Positions 5,826 to 13,232 of a stretch of DNA of 17,468 nt are shown piece after piece. The translations under genes were made by a program, and so were the position numbers. The DNA lies in the NCBI GenBank assembly GCA_002366795.1, contig DFBX01000105.1, positions 1 to 17,468 on the forward strand. The letters run 5' to 3'. This DNA comes from Rhodobacteraceae bacterium UBA3069 (lineage in GTDB: Bacteria; Pseudomonadota; Alphaproteobacteria; Rhodobacterales; Rhodobacteraceae). The notes under the pieces were generated by a model. The model was not told the DNA's origin, made no database searches, and saw only the letters and a program-made list of their open reading frames with translations. Position 1 is the stretch's first letter, and every line of letters begins with the position of its first letter.

Positions 5826-6679
5826 TACTTTATCAGCACAACCGGCGCTTTGCAGGTGCGGATCATCTCGGTCGTGGTCGATCCGATGATCATGTTGCGA
5901 ATGCGCGAATGACCGTAGGCCCCCATGACCAGCAGGTCATGGCCCTCGGTCTCGATCAGCTCGCCCAGCACCTTGTCGGGTTGGCCCTCGGCCATCTTGA
6001 TGCTGGCATCATGCCCGCCCGCCTTCAGCGTAGCGCGGGCATCTTCCAGACCCTGCCGGATCGCGTCGCCGCCCTTGCCCACCGTTACCAGCGTGCAGTT
6101 CAACCCTTCGAACAGCGGCTGGCGCGCTACGTAATCCACCGCTTTCAGCGAAGACACCCCACCATCAAAGGCAATCAGCACCTTTTTCACCGGCTTGAAG
6201 GCACGGCTGGCCACCAGCACCGGCGTATGCGCCGCGCGGATCATCCGTTCCAGGTTGGACCCAAGGTGCATCTTGGCGAAATCCGCCGCCTCGCCGCGCT
6301 TGCCGATCACGACCAGTCCAGCGCCTGCCTCGACCTCTTGCACGGTCTCAACGATATCGCCATGACGCAGCCGGGGGCTGACGCCGGTCACGCCGTCGCC
6401 TTCTATGATGGCCTTGGCATCTTCCAGAATGGCACGGCCCTGCGCTTGGCTCAGCTTGGCGCGCTGCGCGTCCAGTTCTGCCAGTTCTTCCAAAAGCCGC
6501 GTGCGCGCGCCCAGCCGGATCGAGCCTGAATAGTCACCCTTGTCCGCGCCTTCGCGGCGACCCAGAATGTGATAAAGTTCCACCTCGGCGCCCATCCGGC
6601 CCGCGGCCCATGCCACGTGGTGACAGACGCTTTCCGAATAGATCGACCCGTCCACGAATGCGATGATCTTGTTGGTCAT
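5825..6679 (-). CDS. Universal stress protein with two UspA domains
   Basis: A 284-residue protein made of two tandem Usp domains (about 1-158 and 164-284). The second carries the ATP-binding pattern G-2x-G-9x-G-S/T (GAYGHSRIRNMIIGST, 253-268), as in nucleotide-binding Usp proteins. The first has a similar but one residue longer spacing (GKRGEAADFAKMHLGS, 126-141), so its nucleotide binding is less certain. It is cytoplasmic with no signal or membrane segment. The start ATG lies 15 bases after the sulP stop, so the two genes form an operon. Usp domains accompany transporters in several bacteria and may sense ATP/AMP state or regulate the carrier. That link is inferred here from position only. 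A hairpin begins within the stop codon. Confidence 0.92.
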   Translation of the reverse strand: MTNKIIAFVDGSIYSESVCHHVAWAAGRMGAEVELYHILGRREGADKGDYSGSIRLGARTRLLEELAELDAQRAKLSQAQGRAILEDAKAIIEGDGVTGVSPRLRHGDIVETVQEVEAGAGLVVIGKRGEAADFAKMHLGSNLERMIRAAHTPVLVASRAFKPVKKVLIAFDGGVSSLKAVDYVARQPLFEGLNCTLVTVGKGGDAIRQGLEDARATLKAGGHDASIKMAEGQPDKVLGELIETEGHDLLVMGAYGHSRIRNMIIGSTTTEMIRTCKAPVVLIK

Positions 6680-6694
6680 TGGTCCGGCCCTTCC

Positions 6695-8182
6695 TTAATG
6701 CGCCATCAGCTTGTCCATGGCGTCCGGCTTGTCATGCTCGGCCAACCTGTCGACAATCGTCTCGGATGCTTCGTTCAGGCCGATGATCTCGACCTCGGCC
6801 CCCTCGCGGCGGAATTTCAGCACAGCCATGTCCAGCGCCGCAACCGAGGAAATGTCCCAGATATGTGCGCGACTGACATCGACCACGACTTTTTCCAGCG
6901 CCTCGCGGAAATCAAAGGCCTTCATGAAATCCTCGCTTGAGGCAAAGAACAGCTGCCCATGCACGGTATATGTCCGCTGCCGCCCGTCGACCGACAACTC
7001 GGACGTGACCGAGAAAAGCTGCGCAATCTTCCATGCGAAAAAGATGCCCGACAACAGCACACCGACCAGAACCCCAATGGCAAGGTTATGCGTGTAGACC
7101 ACGAAAAACACCGTCGCCAGCATCACGATAGAGGATGAAACCGGGTGGTCACGCAGGTTGCCGATCGACGACCAAGAGAACGTGCCGACCGAAACCATGA
7201 TCATGATCGCCACCAGCGCGGCCATCGGGATCTGCCCGACCCAATCGCCCAGCGCCACGCAGAACACCAGCAGCATGACACCGGCGAAAAAGGTCGAAAG
7301 CCGCCCGCGCCCGCCGGATTTCACGTTGATCATCGACTGCCCGATCATGGCGCAACCGGCCATGCCACCGATGAACCCGGTGCAGACGTTCGCGACCCCC
7401 TGCCCGATGCACTCCTGGTCGCGGCTGGATGTCGTGTCGGTCAGGTCATCGACCAGTTGCTGGGTCATCAGGCTTTCCAGCAGGCCCACGACGGCCACGG
7501 CCAGCGAGTAGGGAAAGATGATTTGCAGGGTTTCGAAATTCAGCGGAATATCGGGCAGCAGGAACACGGGCAGCGTATCGGGCAGCGCGCCCATGTCGCT
7601 AACCGTGCGCACATCAAGCCCCAGCCCCAGCGACAGCGCTGTCAACACGATGATCGTCACCAACGGCGAGGGGATCGCCTTGGTCAGCAGCGGAAACAAA
7701 TAGATGATGGCCAGACCGCCCGCCACCAGCGGGAAGGTCAGCATCGGTACCGTGCCGGGGTCCAGCTCGGGCAACTGAGCCAGAAAAATTAGGATCGCCA
7801 GCGCGTTCACGAACCCCGTCATGACCGAACGCGACACGAACCGCATCACGTACCCAAGGCGCAGGAACCCCGCGCCCACCTGCAAGACGCCCGCCAGAAC
7901 CGTCGCCGCCAGCAGGTATTGCAGCCCGTGATCCTTGACCAGCGTCACCATCAAAACGGCCGTTGCCGCCGTTGCGGCAGAAATCATGCCGGGCCGGCCA
8001 CCCACGATCGCAGTGATCACCGCGATCGAGAATGACGCATACAGCCCCACCTTGGGGTCCACGCCCGCAATGATGGAAAAGGCGATCGCCTCGGGGATCA
8101 GCGCAAGCGCCACCACCAGCCCTGACAGCAGGTCCCCCTGAATGTTGCCCGTCCATTGACGGCGATAGGCAGAAAGGTTCAT
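6695..8182 (-). CDS. SulP (SLC26) family inorganic anion transporter with STAS domain
   Basis: A 495-residue inner-membrane protein with a long run of hydrophobic helices (about residues 15-390). It has the SulP N-terminal signature GDLLSGLVVALALIPEAIAFS (16-36). The cytoplasmic C-terminal STAS domain (about 400-495) shows the VVVDVSRAHIWDISSVAALD loop. SulP carriers move sulphate, bicarbonate or other anions, often with sodium or protons. The substrate cannot be read from sequence. Bicarbonate or sulphate are the usual guesses for a marine bacterium. GAGGG precedes the ATG, and the gene heads a two-gene operon with usp. A promoter (8236-8263) and leader hairpin (8204-8219) lie upstream. Confidence 0.93.
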   Translation of the reverse strand: MNLSAYRRQWTGNIQGDLLSGLVVALALIPEAIAFSIIAGVDPKVGLYASFSIAVITAIVGGRPGMISAATAATAVLMVTLVKDHGLQYLLAATVLAGVLQVGAGFLRLGYVMRFVSRSVMTGFVNALAILIFLAQLPELDPGTVPMLTFPLVAGGLAIIYLFPLLTKAIPSPLVTIIVLTALSLGLGLDVRTVSDMGALPDTLPVFLLPDIPLNFETLQIIFPYSLAVAVVGLLESLMTQQLVDDLTDTTSSRDQECIGQGVANVCTGFIGGMAGCAMIGQSMINVKSGGRGRLSTFFAGVMLLVFCVALGDWVGQIPMAALVAIMIMVSVGTFSWSSIGNLRDHPVSSSIVMLATVFFVVYTHNLAIGVLVGVLLSGIFFAWKIAQLFSVTSELSVDGRQRTYTVHGQLFFASSEDFMKAFDFREALEKVVVDVSRAHIWDISSVAALDMAVLKFRREGAEVEIIGLNEASETIVDRLAEHDKPDAMDKLMAH

Positions 8183-8203
8183 GCGCTGGCCCTCTTGTTT
8201 TTT

Positions 8204-8219
8204 GGGCGTAGAAACGCCC
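8204..8219 (-). promoter_or_regulatory. Leader hairpin of sulP mRNA
   Basis: GGGCGT and ACGCCC pair perfectly across a 4-base loop. It falls between the candidate promoter and the ribosome-binding site. On the transcript, AAAAAACAAGAGGG follows directly. It could stabilise the 5' end or modulate access to the start region. Confidence 0.4.
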
Positions 8220-8235
8220 CGTTCGCAAGCCCGCG

Positions 8236-8263
8236 CTTATAAGGCACTGGGGCACAATCGCAA
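8236..8263 (-). promoter_or_regulatory. Candidate sigma-70-type promoter of the sulP-usp operon
   Basis: On the minus strand, TTGCGA (8258-8263) and TATAAG (8236-8241) are 16 bases apart. They match the consensus boxes at four and five of six positions and lie about 55 bases upstream of the sulP ATG. Confidence 0.5.
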
Positions 8264-8286
8264 CCGCCGCGCCCCTCTTGGCTTGC

Positions 8287-8353
8287 GTTGTTCCTCAAAT
8301 ACTCAGGTGCTGCGCTGCAATCCCTGCGCAGCAGCGCGCATTTGAAGAACGAA
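8287..8353 (-). terminator. Extended imperfect palindrome after map (repeat-related, probable terminator)
   Basis: The outer arms GTTGTTCCTCAAAT (8287-8300) and ATTTGAAGAACGAA (8340-8353) pair at 11 of 14 positions. They enclose a perfect stem TGCTGCGC/GCGCAGCA (8308-8315 and 8326-8333). The left arm holds CCTCAAATACTC, close to CCTGAAATACTC in the repeat copy at 5728-5762. It lies 14 bases after the map stop and ahead of the sulP promoter. Confidence 0.55.
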
Positions 8354-8367
8354 GAAGGAATAGGCTG

Positions 8368-9198
8368 TTACTTGTAGGTGGGATGGAATGTGCCGGCAGG
8401 CGACAGGGTGAATACCTCGACCCCGTCCGCAGTCACACCCACCGAATGTTCGAATTGCGCCGACAGCGACTTGTCGCGGGTCACGGCGGTCCAGTCATCG
8501 GCCAGCACCTTTGTCTCCGGCCGACCAAGGTTCACCATCGGCTCGATGGTGAAGAACATGCCTTCCTCCAGCAGCGGCCCCGTGCCGGGGCGGCCGTAAT
8601 GCAGCACGTTGGGCGGCGCATGGAAAACGCGGCCCAGTCCGTGCCCGCAAAAATCGCGTACAATCGACATCCGGTGGCTTTCGGCATAGGCCTGAATGGC
8701 ATGGCCGATGTCACCGAAGGTGTTGCCGGGTTTGACCGCTTCGATCCCCAGCATCAGCGCATCATGGGTCACCTGGATCAACCGCTCGGCTTTACGGCTC
8801 AGGCTGCCCGCCACATACATGCGGGACGTATCCCCGAACCAGCCATCGACGATCACGGTCACGTCGATGTTCAGGATATCGCCATCCTTCAGCTTCTTGT
8901 CGCCGGGGATGCCGTGGCAAACAACATGGTTGATCGAAATGCACGAGGCATGGCGATACCCCTTGTACCCGATGGTGGCCGATTTCGCCCCCGCCGCATT
9001 CACTTTTTCCTCGATGAGGCGGTCGATTTCGCCGGTGGTCTGACCAGGAAACACATGCTCCGCGATCTCGTCCAGAATCTGCGCGGCCAGTCTACCTGCC
9101 ACGCGCATTCCCTCGAAATCCGCGGCATCATGGATGCGAATGCCTTCGCGCGTCACGCGGCCCTTGTGCTGCTCGTTCACCAATCTGCTCCGTCTCAT
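8368..9198 (-). CDS. map: Type I methionine aminopeptidase
   Basis: A 276-residue metallopeptidase of the pita-bread fold. All five metal ligands and the substrate-binding His are visible: His95 in CHGIPGD, Asp112 (NIDVTV), Asp123 (WFGDTS), His186 (CGHGLGR), Glu219 (TIEPMV) and Glu250 (QFEHS). It removes the initiator Met from nascent proteins in the cytoplasm. It lacks the N-terminal zinc-finger extension found in eukaryotic type I enzymes. I chose ATG 9196-9198 because residues further upstream in the open frame are Arg/Pro/Gly-rich and look non-coding. A GTG start at VNEQHKG, six codons later, is also possible. The gene follows sfsA on the same strand, 133 bases downstream, and a palindromic terminator comes after it. 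Confidence 0.94.
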   Translation of the reverse strand: MRRSRLVNEQHKGRVTREGIRIHDAADFEGMRVAGRLAAQILDEIAEHVFPGQTTGEIDRLIEEKVNAAGAKSATIGYKGYRHASCISINHVVCHGIPGDKKLKDGDILNIDVTVIVDGWFGDTSRMYVAGSLSRKAERLIQVTHDALMLGIEAVKPGNTFGDIGHAIQAYAESHRMSIVRDFCGHGLGRVFHAPPNVLHYGRPGTGPLLEEGMFFTIEPMVNLGRPETKVLADDWTAVTRDKSLSAQFEHSVGVTADGVEVFTLSPAGTFHPTYK

Positions 9199-9221
9199 GC
9201 TCTTTGGGCGCAACCTAATGC

Positions 9222-9253
9222 GCTTTGCCGCCAAGGACCAGAGGCCGCAAAGC
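9222..9253 (-). other. Imperfect hairpin between sfsA and map
   Basis: GCTTTGC...GCC pairs with GGC...GCAAAGC, with one mismatch, around a 10-base loop. No T-run follows on the minus strand. It could be a weak terminator of sfsA or a leader structure of map. Confidence 0.25.
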
Positions 9254-9331
9254 AATCCGCCGCCGCCAAAGCCGCGCGAGGGCGCCGGGGTGGGCCGGGT
9301 GGGAGGCGTCCGAGCGCGGCTTTTCCCCGCC

Positions 9332-10033
9332 TCAGGCGCCAACGAATGGCATGGGCGCACCCATCTCTACCCCTTCAGGGGATATTTGCGTGCCCAGCAC
9401 CATCACTTCGACCCCATCTGCCACGGCCGCCGATAAGGCCGCCGCATAGGCCGGATCAATGTCCGCCGCCACGCCCATCCGGTCACAATCGGTGCGCTGC
9501 ACCAGGAACAGAACCACCGCGCGATGCCCCGCCCGCGCCATCGCAGCCAGCTCCGCCATATGCTTTGCGCCGCGCGCGGTGCGGCTGTCGGGAAACTCGG
9601 CCAGACCATCCTGCCGCTTCAAGGTCACGCTTTTCACCTCGACGTAGCAATCGCGGCTCTCCCCGCTCAGCAGGAAATCCACGCGGCTCTTCTCGCCGTA
9701 TTTCACCTCGGCTCGCACATCCGGATAGATCAACCCCTCCACAAGCCCCGCCTGCAAAGCCTCGCGCAGCGCCCGATTCGGCACCGATGTGTCCACGCCG
9801 GTGAAATTTCCGCCCGCGTGCTCGACCAACCGCCAGCCATATTTCAGCTTTTTCTTCGGGTCGTCATTCGGCTCCAGCCAGATCCGCATCCCTTCCTCCG
9901 CCAGCCCCATCATCGAACCGGGGTTGGCGCAATGGGCCGTCACCTCTTGCCCGTCCTCAAGCCGGCAGTCGGCCAAGAAGCGTTTATAGCGGCGGATCAG
10001 CACGGCGGGGATCAGTTCGGTTTGAAAGCGCAT
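9332..10033 (-). CDS. sfsA: SfsA family DNA-binding protein / putative sugar fermentation stimulation protein
   Basis: A 233-residue protein with the SfsA signatures AHCANPGSM (33-41), SRVDFLL (116-122), YVEVKSVTL (130-138), FPDSRTARGAKH (147-158) and LVQRTD (177-182). Asp119, Glu132 and Lys134 form a PD-(D/E)xK-like set, matching the nuclease-like fold assigned to this family. The name comes from E. coli, where overexpression stimulated maltose genes. The true role is unsettled, so DNA or nucleotide binding is all that can be said. The start is ATG 10031-10033, giving MRFQTELIPAVLIRRYKRFLADC, as usual for the family. The frame continues upstream only as an antisense shadow of the next gene. 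It is divergent from the MoCF-domain gene, with 48 bases between. Confidence 0.93.
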   Translation of the reverse strand: MRFQTELIPAVLIRRYKRFLADCRLEDGQEVTAHCANPGSMMGLAEEGMRIWLEPNDDPKKKLKYGWRLVEHAGGNFTGVDTSVPNRALREALQAGLVEGLIYPDVRAEVKYGEKSRVDFLLSGESRDCYVEVKSVTLKRQDGLAEFPDSRTARGAKHMAELAAMARAGHRAVVLFLVQRTDCDRMGVAADIDPAYAAALSAAVADGVEVMVLGTQISPEGVEMGAPMPFVGA

Positions 10034-10081
10034 GAATGCGGGCCTATACCGATACCAACGCCCCACGCAAGGAGAGCCGCC

Positions 10082-10804
10082 ATGCCCAATCCCACCGCCG
10101 CCATGCTTGTCATAGGGGACGAAATCCTGTCGGGACGCACCCGCGACAGCAACATGCACCACCTTGCGGGCGAATTGACCAAGGCAGGTATCGACCTGCG
10201 CGAAGTGCGCGTGGTGTCCGACGATGCTGCCGCGATTCCCAATGCTGTCAAGACGCTGTCGGCAGCGCATGACAATGTCTTCACCTCTGGCGGGATCGGC
10301 CCGACGCATGACGACATCACCGCCGACTGCATCGCCGCCGCATTCGATGCCCCTATCGACGTGCGCGCCGATGCCCGCGCCTTGCTGGAGGCGCATTACA
10401 AACGCACCGGCGCCGAGTTGAACGAGGCCAGGCTGCGCATGGCCCGCATCCCCGACGGGGCCACCCTGATCGACAATCCGGTCAGCACCGCCCCGGGCTT
10501 CACCTTGGCAAACGTGCATGTCATGGCCGGTGTGCCCGCCGTGTTCGAAGCGATGGTGGCATCTGTCATTCCCACGCTGACAGGTGGCGATCCGCTATTG
10601 TCGCAAACCCTGCGCGTGAACCGGGGCGAGGGCGAGGTTGCCGCGCTTCTGGGCAAGATCGCCGCCGATTTCCCCGAACTTTCAATCGGCTCCTACCCGT
10701 TCCAGAAGGACGGTGCCTATGGCACCAACATCGTGATGCGCGGCCAGGATGGCGCGCGGCTGGACGCGGCAATGACCCGCCTTGCCGACGAGGTGGCGCA
10801 ATGA
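10082..10804 (+). CDS. CinA-N / MoCF (molybdopterin-binding) domain protein, stand-alone
   Basis: A 240-residue protein consisting of the N-terminal domain of CinA-type proteins (COG1058). It has IGDEILSGRTRDSN (11-24) and TSGGIGPTHDDIT (68-80), the loops that contact pyrophosphate or pterin in MoCF folds. Full CinA proteins are about 400 residues and carry a C-terminal nicotinamide-nucleotide deamidase domain, which is absent here. COG1058 domains in other proteins have ADP-ribose pyrophosphatase or FAD-hydrolase activity, so a nucleotide-clearing role is more likely than molybdenum cofactor work, but this is unproven. AAGGAG precedes ATG 10082 by a few bases. The stop overlaps the next start (ATGA, 10801-10804), so it heads a four-gene operon. 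Confidence 0.9.
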   Translation: MPNPTAAMLVIGDEILSGRTRDSNMHHLAGELTKAGIDLREVRVVSDDAAAIPNAVKTLSAAHDNVFTSGGIGPTHDDITADCIAAAFDAPIDVRADARALLEAHYKRTGAELNEARLRMARIPDGATLIDNPVSTAPGFTLANVHVMAGVPAVFEAMVASVIPTLTGGDPLLSQTLRVNRGEGEVAALLGKIAADFPELSIGSYPFQKDGAYGTNIVMRGQDGARLDAAMTRLADEVAQ

Positions 10805-11538
10805 CCCTGCCGACCGCCGAAAAACTGATGCAGGTCTGCGCGGTCACCTGGCCCGCCGCGGCGACCAAGCCCTGCGGCCCCTTCACCCTGCGCGACGGGC
10901 AGGGCGGCGGATCGCGCGTGTCCTCGGCCTGCCTGAACGGCCCCGGCCCCGTATCCGCCGAAGAGCTAGCCAAGGCCGAGGCCGCGATGCGGGACATGGG
11001 GCAGAAACGGATTTTCCAGGTCACCCCCGACCAGGCCGCGTTTGATGCGCAGCTGGACGCGGCCAGTTACACACTGTTCGACCCGGTGGTCCTTTATGCC
11101 GCGCCGATCGGCCCCATGGCTGACCGCCCCATCCCGCGCGTCTGTGCCTTTTCCGTGTGGGAACCGCTGGCCATCCAGATCGACATCTGGGCCGCCGCCA
11201 GTATCGGACCGGAACGCATCGCCGTGATGAAACGCGCCAAATGTCCCAAGACCTCGATCCTCGGGCGACTGAACGACAGCCCTGCGGGCACCGCCTATGT
11301 CGGGCTACACGATGGCGTCGCCATGCTGCATGCGCTGGAAATCCTGCCGCACCAGCAAAAGCAGGGCATGGGCGGGCACGCCATGCGTCAGGCTGCCTTC
11401 TGGGGGCGCAACAACGGGGCCAGCCATATCGCCGTGATCGTGCGCCGGGACAATCTGGCCGGAAATGCGCTGTATTCTTCTCTCGGCATGGCGCAGGTTG
11501 GCACCTATCATTACCGCAAACATCCCGCGGACCAATAG
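10801..11538 (+). CDS. GNAT family N-acetyltransferase
   Basis: A 245-residue protein whose C-terminal half has GNAT features. The acetyl-CoA pyrophosphate loop is QKQGMGGHAM (186-195, Q-x-x-G-x-G), followed by the AAFWGRNNGASHIAVIVRRDN segment and NALYSSLGM (222-230) near the end, where a Tyr commonly acts as the acid. The N-terminal half (1-120) has no motif I recognise. It includes GPFTLRDGQGGGSRVSSA, which may be part of a divergent GNAT-like repeat. The acceptor substrate is unknown. The start is fixed by the ATGA overlap with the MoCF-domain gene. The next gene follows after 12 bases. Normal codon use suggests a long-standing chromosomal gene. Confidence 0.85.
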   Translation: MTLPTAEKLMQVCAVTWPAAATKPCGPFTLRDGQGGGSRVSSACLNGPGPVSAEELAKAEAAMRDMGQKRIFQVTPDQAAFDAQLDAASYTLFDPVVLYAAPIGPMADRPIPRVCAFSVWEPLAIQIDIWAAASIGPERIAVMKRAKCPKTSILGRLNDSPAGTAYVGLHDGVAMLHALEILPHQQKQGMGGHAMRQAAFWGRNNGASHIAVIVRRDNLAGNALYSSLGMAQVGTYHYRKHPADQ

Positions 11539-11550
11539 GAGGAGACCCGC

Positions 11551-12117
11551 ATGACCGATTTACCCACCGCCCTGAACCTTCCCCCCGTCGACCCGCTGCC
11601 CGCGCCGACGCAGAAATATTTCGACATCTGCGACGAAAAACTGGGGCTGGTGCCGAATGTGCTGAAGGCCCACGCTTTCGACATCGAAAAGCTGAATGCC
11701 TTTGCCGCGCTTTACAACAACCTGATGCTGGCCGATTCGGGCCTGACCAAGCTGGAGCGCGAGATGGTCGCGGTCGCCGTGTCCTCGGTCAACAAGTGCT
11801 TTTATTGCCTGACCGCGCATGGCCAGGCCGTGCGCGAATTGTCGGACGATCCGAAACTGGGAGAGTTGATGGTGATGAACTGGCGCGCCGCCGATCTGGA
11901 CGCACGCCACCACGCCATGCTGACCTTTGCCGAGAAGGTCACAGTGGAATCCAGCAAGATCACAGAAGCCGACCGCCAAGCGCTGCGCGATGCGGGTTTT
12001 TCCGATCGTGACATCTGGGACATCGCCAATGTCGCGGCGTTTTTCAACATGACCAACCGCGTCGCCTCGGCCACCGATATGCGTCCGAATGACGAATATC
12101 ACGGGATGGACCGTTAA
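11551..12117 (+). CDS. AhpD-like / carboxymuconolactone decarboxylase family protein (peroxidase-related)
   Basis: A 188-residue all-helical protein with the CxxC...H motif CFYCLTAHG (Cys83, Cys86, His90) of the AhpD-like superfamily. In AhpD this dithiol and histidine form the alkylhydroperoxidase centre. Its length, the N-terminal LGLVPNVLKAH block (31-41) and the C-terminal NMTNRVASATDMRPNDEYH fit the uncharacterised peroxidase-related subgroup. A cytoplasmic hydroperoxide or thiol-redox role is plausible but not shown. AGGAGG lies seven to twelve bases before the ATG. It is third in the operon, after the GNAT gene and immediately before the OmpA-domain gene. Confidence 0.9.
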   Translation: MTDLPTALNLPPVDPLPAPTQKYFDICDEKLGLVPNVLKAHAFDIEKLNAFAALYNNLMLADSGLTKLEREMVAVAVSSVNKCFYCLTAHGQAVRELSDDPKLGELMVMNWRAADLDARHHAMLTFAEKVTVESSKITEADRQALRDAGFSDRDIWDIANVAAFFNMTNRVASATDMRPNDEYHGMDR

Positions 12118-12123
12118 ACCGTG

Positions 12124-13110
12124 ATGCGCGCCCTGCTCCTGCCCCTCGCCCTCGTGTCGCTGGCCCTTTGGTCCGGCGCGGCGGGGGCGTTGCAACTGAC
12201 ATTGCCCACCTCGGCCCGCATGACCTCGCAAGAGGTCAGCGCGCCGGACAGCTATGCCTTCCCCTCTGCGCCTTTCGCGGATGGCGCCTTGCCCAAGGAT
12301 ACGGTCGAAGGGTCGATTTCCAGACAGGCATGGCGAATCGGCGGACAGGGGCTGACCACGCTGCAACTGCTGGCGCCCCTGCGCAAACAGCTTGAGGAAG
12401 CTGGCTACACAATCGCCTTTCAATGCAACACCGCCGAATGCGGCGGGTTCGATTTCCGCTTTGGCGCGGATATTCTGGACGCGCCCATGATGCGGGTCAG
12501 CCTTGCAGATTTCCGGTATCTCGATGCCCGAAAGGGCACGGTCGAACGTATTGGCCTTTTGGTCAGCCGCACATCCAACGCAGGCTATGTCCAGATCGTG
12601 CAAGCCGCGCCACTGGGCCAACCCGCACCGACCATTCAGGTGGGCCGCACCCCGACCGAAGCCATCACGCCGGTGCCGTTTGAAAAGCCCAAAGGCATCG
12701 CCGTGCCGCCCGAACTGGCGGTGGACAGCGGGCTGACCCCTGGCGGGGAACTGGTTGCGCTTGGCCATGTAGTTCTGTCTGACCTGACCTTCGAAACCGG
12801 CAGCGCCGATCTTGGCCCCGGCCCCTATGACAGCCTGACCGAACTGGCCGCCTTTCTGATCGAAGACCCTGCGCGCCGCATCGCGTTGGTCGGCCATACC
12901 GATGCCGTGGGCGCCCTGACCGGAAACGTCGCCCTGTCAAAACGGCGCGCCACATCGGTGCTGGAACGACTAGCCACCACACATGGCGTGCCGCGCAACC
13001 AATTGCAGGCCGAGGGCATGGGCTGGCTGTCACCGATCACAACCAACCTGACCCCCGAAGGCCGCGAGGAAAACCGCCGGGTCGAAGCGGTCTTGCTGAA
13101 CACCGAATAG
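12124..13110 (+). CDS. OmpA-domain envelope protein with N-terminal DUF4892-like region
   Basis: A 328-residue exported protein. A signal peptide covers about residues 1-22 (hydrophobic core ending GAAGA). A middle region (about 59-160) has FQCNTAECGGFDF and DFRYLDAR, resembling the DUF4892 proteins known from gammaproteobacteria. The C-terminal OmpA/MotB-like domain (about 215-328) has FETGSADL, GHTDAVG and NVALSKRRA. Asp260 and Arg275, spaced 15 apart, match the pair that grips the diaminopimelate of peptidoglycan. It probably sits in the periplasm bound to the cell wall. Start: ATG 12124, though GTG 12121 in the same frame is possible. It begins 6 bases after the previous stop and closes the operon. 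The DUF4892 match is from memory and is the least certain part. Confidence 0.86.
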   Translation: MRALLLPLALVSLALWSGAAGALQLTLPTSARMTSQEVSAPDSYAFPSAPFADGALPKDTVEGSISRQAWRIGGQGLTTLQLLAPLRKQLEEAGYTIAFQCNTAECGGFDFRFGADILDAPMMRVSLADFRYLDARKGTVERIGLLVSRTSNAGYVQIVQAAPLGQPAPTIQVGRTPTEAITPVPFEKPKGIAVPPELAVDSGLTPGGELVALGHVVLSDLTFETGSADLGPGPYDSLTELAAFLIEDPARRIALVGHTDAVGALTGNVALSKRRATSVLERLATTHGVPRNQLQAEGMGWLSPITTNLTPEGREENRRVEAVLLNTE

Positions 13111-13232
13111 GCGCACGCGCCCTCGTCAAACGGCTCATCCTGACGATATGATCAAATTGTACTTGCCATGACCGCGCGATTGACGCTGTGATGGCCACAA
13201 CGGATTCCCGCACACAAAATCAGGAGACAGAC
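13111..13232. promoter_or_regulatory. Intergenic region before the aminotransferase gene
   Basis: These 122 bases separate two same-strand genes and must hold the aminotransferase promoter, unless transcription continues from the operon before it. GGCG-CACG-CGCC (13110-13121) is a small hairpin right after the OmpA-gene stop. The AT-richer stretch around 13145-13165 is the likeliest promoter site, but I see no convincing -35/-10 pair and no known operator. Confidence 0.3.

Noticed and set aside
9271..9324. Plus-strand stem GCCGCGC/GCGCGGC followed by TTTT
   Set aside because: The loop is 36 bases long and no plus-strand gene lies upstream, so a terminator role is unlikely.
8278..9804. 508-codon plus-strand open frame
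   Set aside because: It lies opposite map and sfsA, both with full catalytic motifs. Its product is His/Arg/Pro-rich, typical of antisense shadows in high-GC DNA.
11560..12897. 445-codon minus-strand open frame
   Set aside because: It is antisense to the AhpD-like and OmpA-domain genes. Composition is skewed to Gly, Arg, His and Gln, with no motif.
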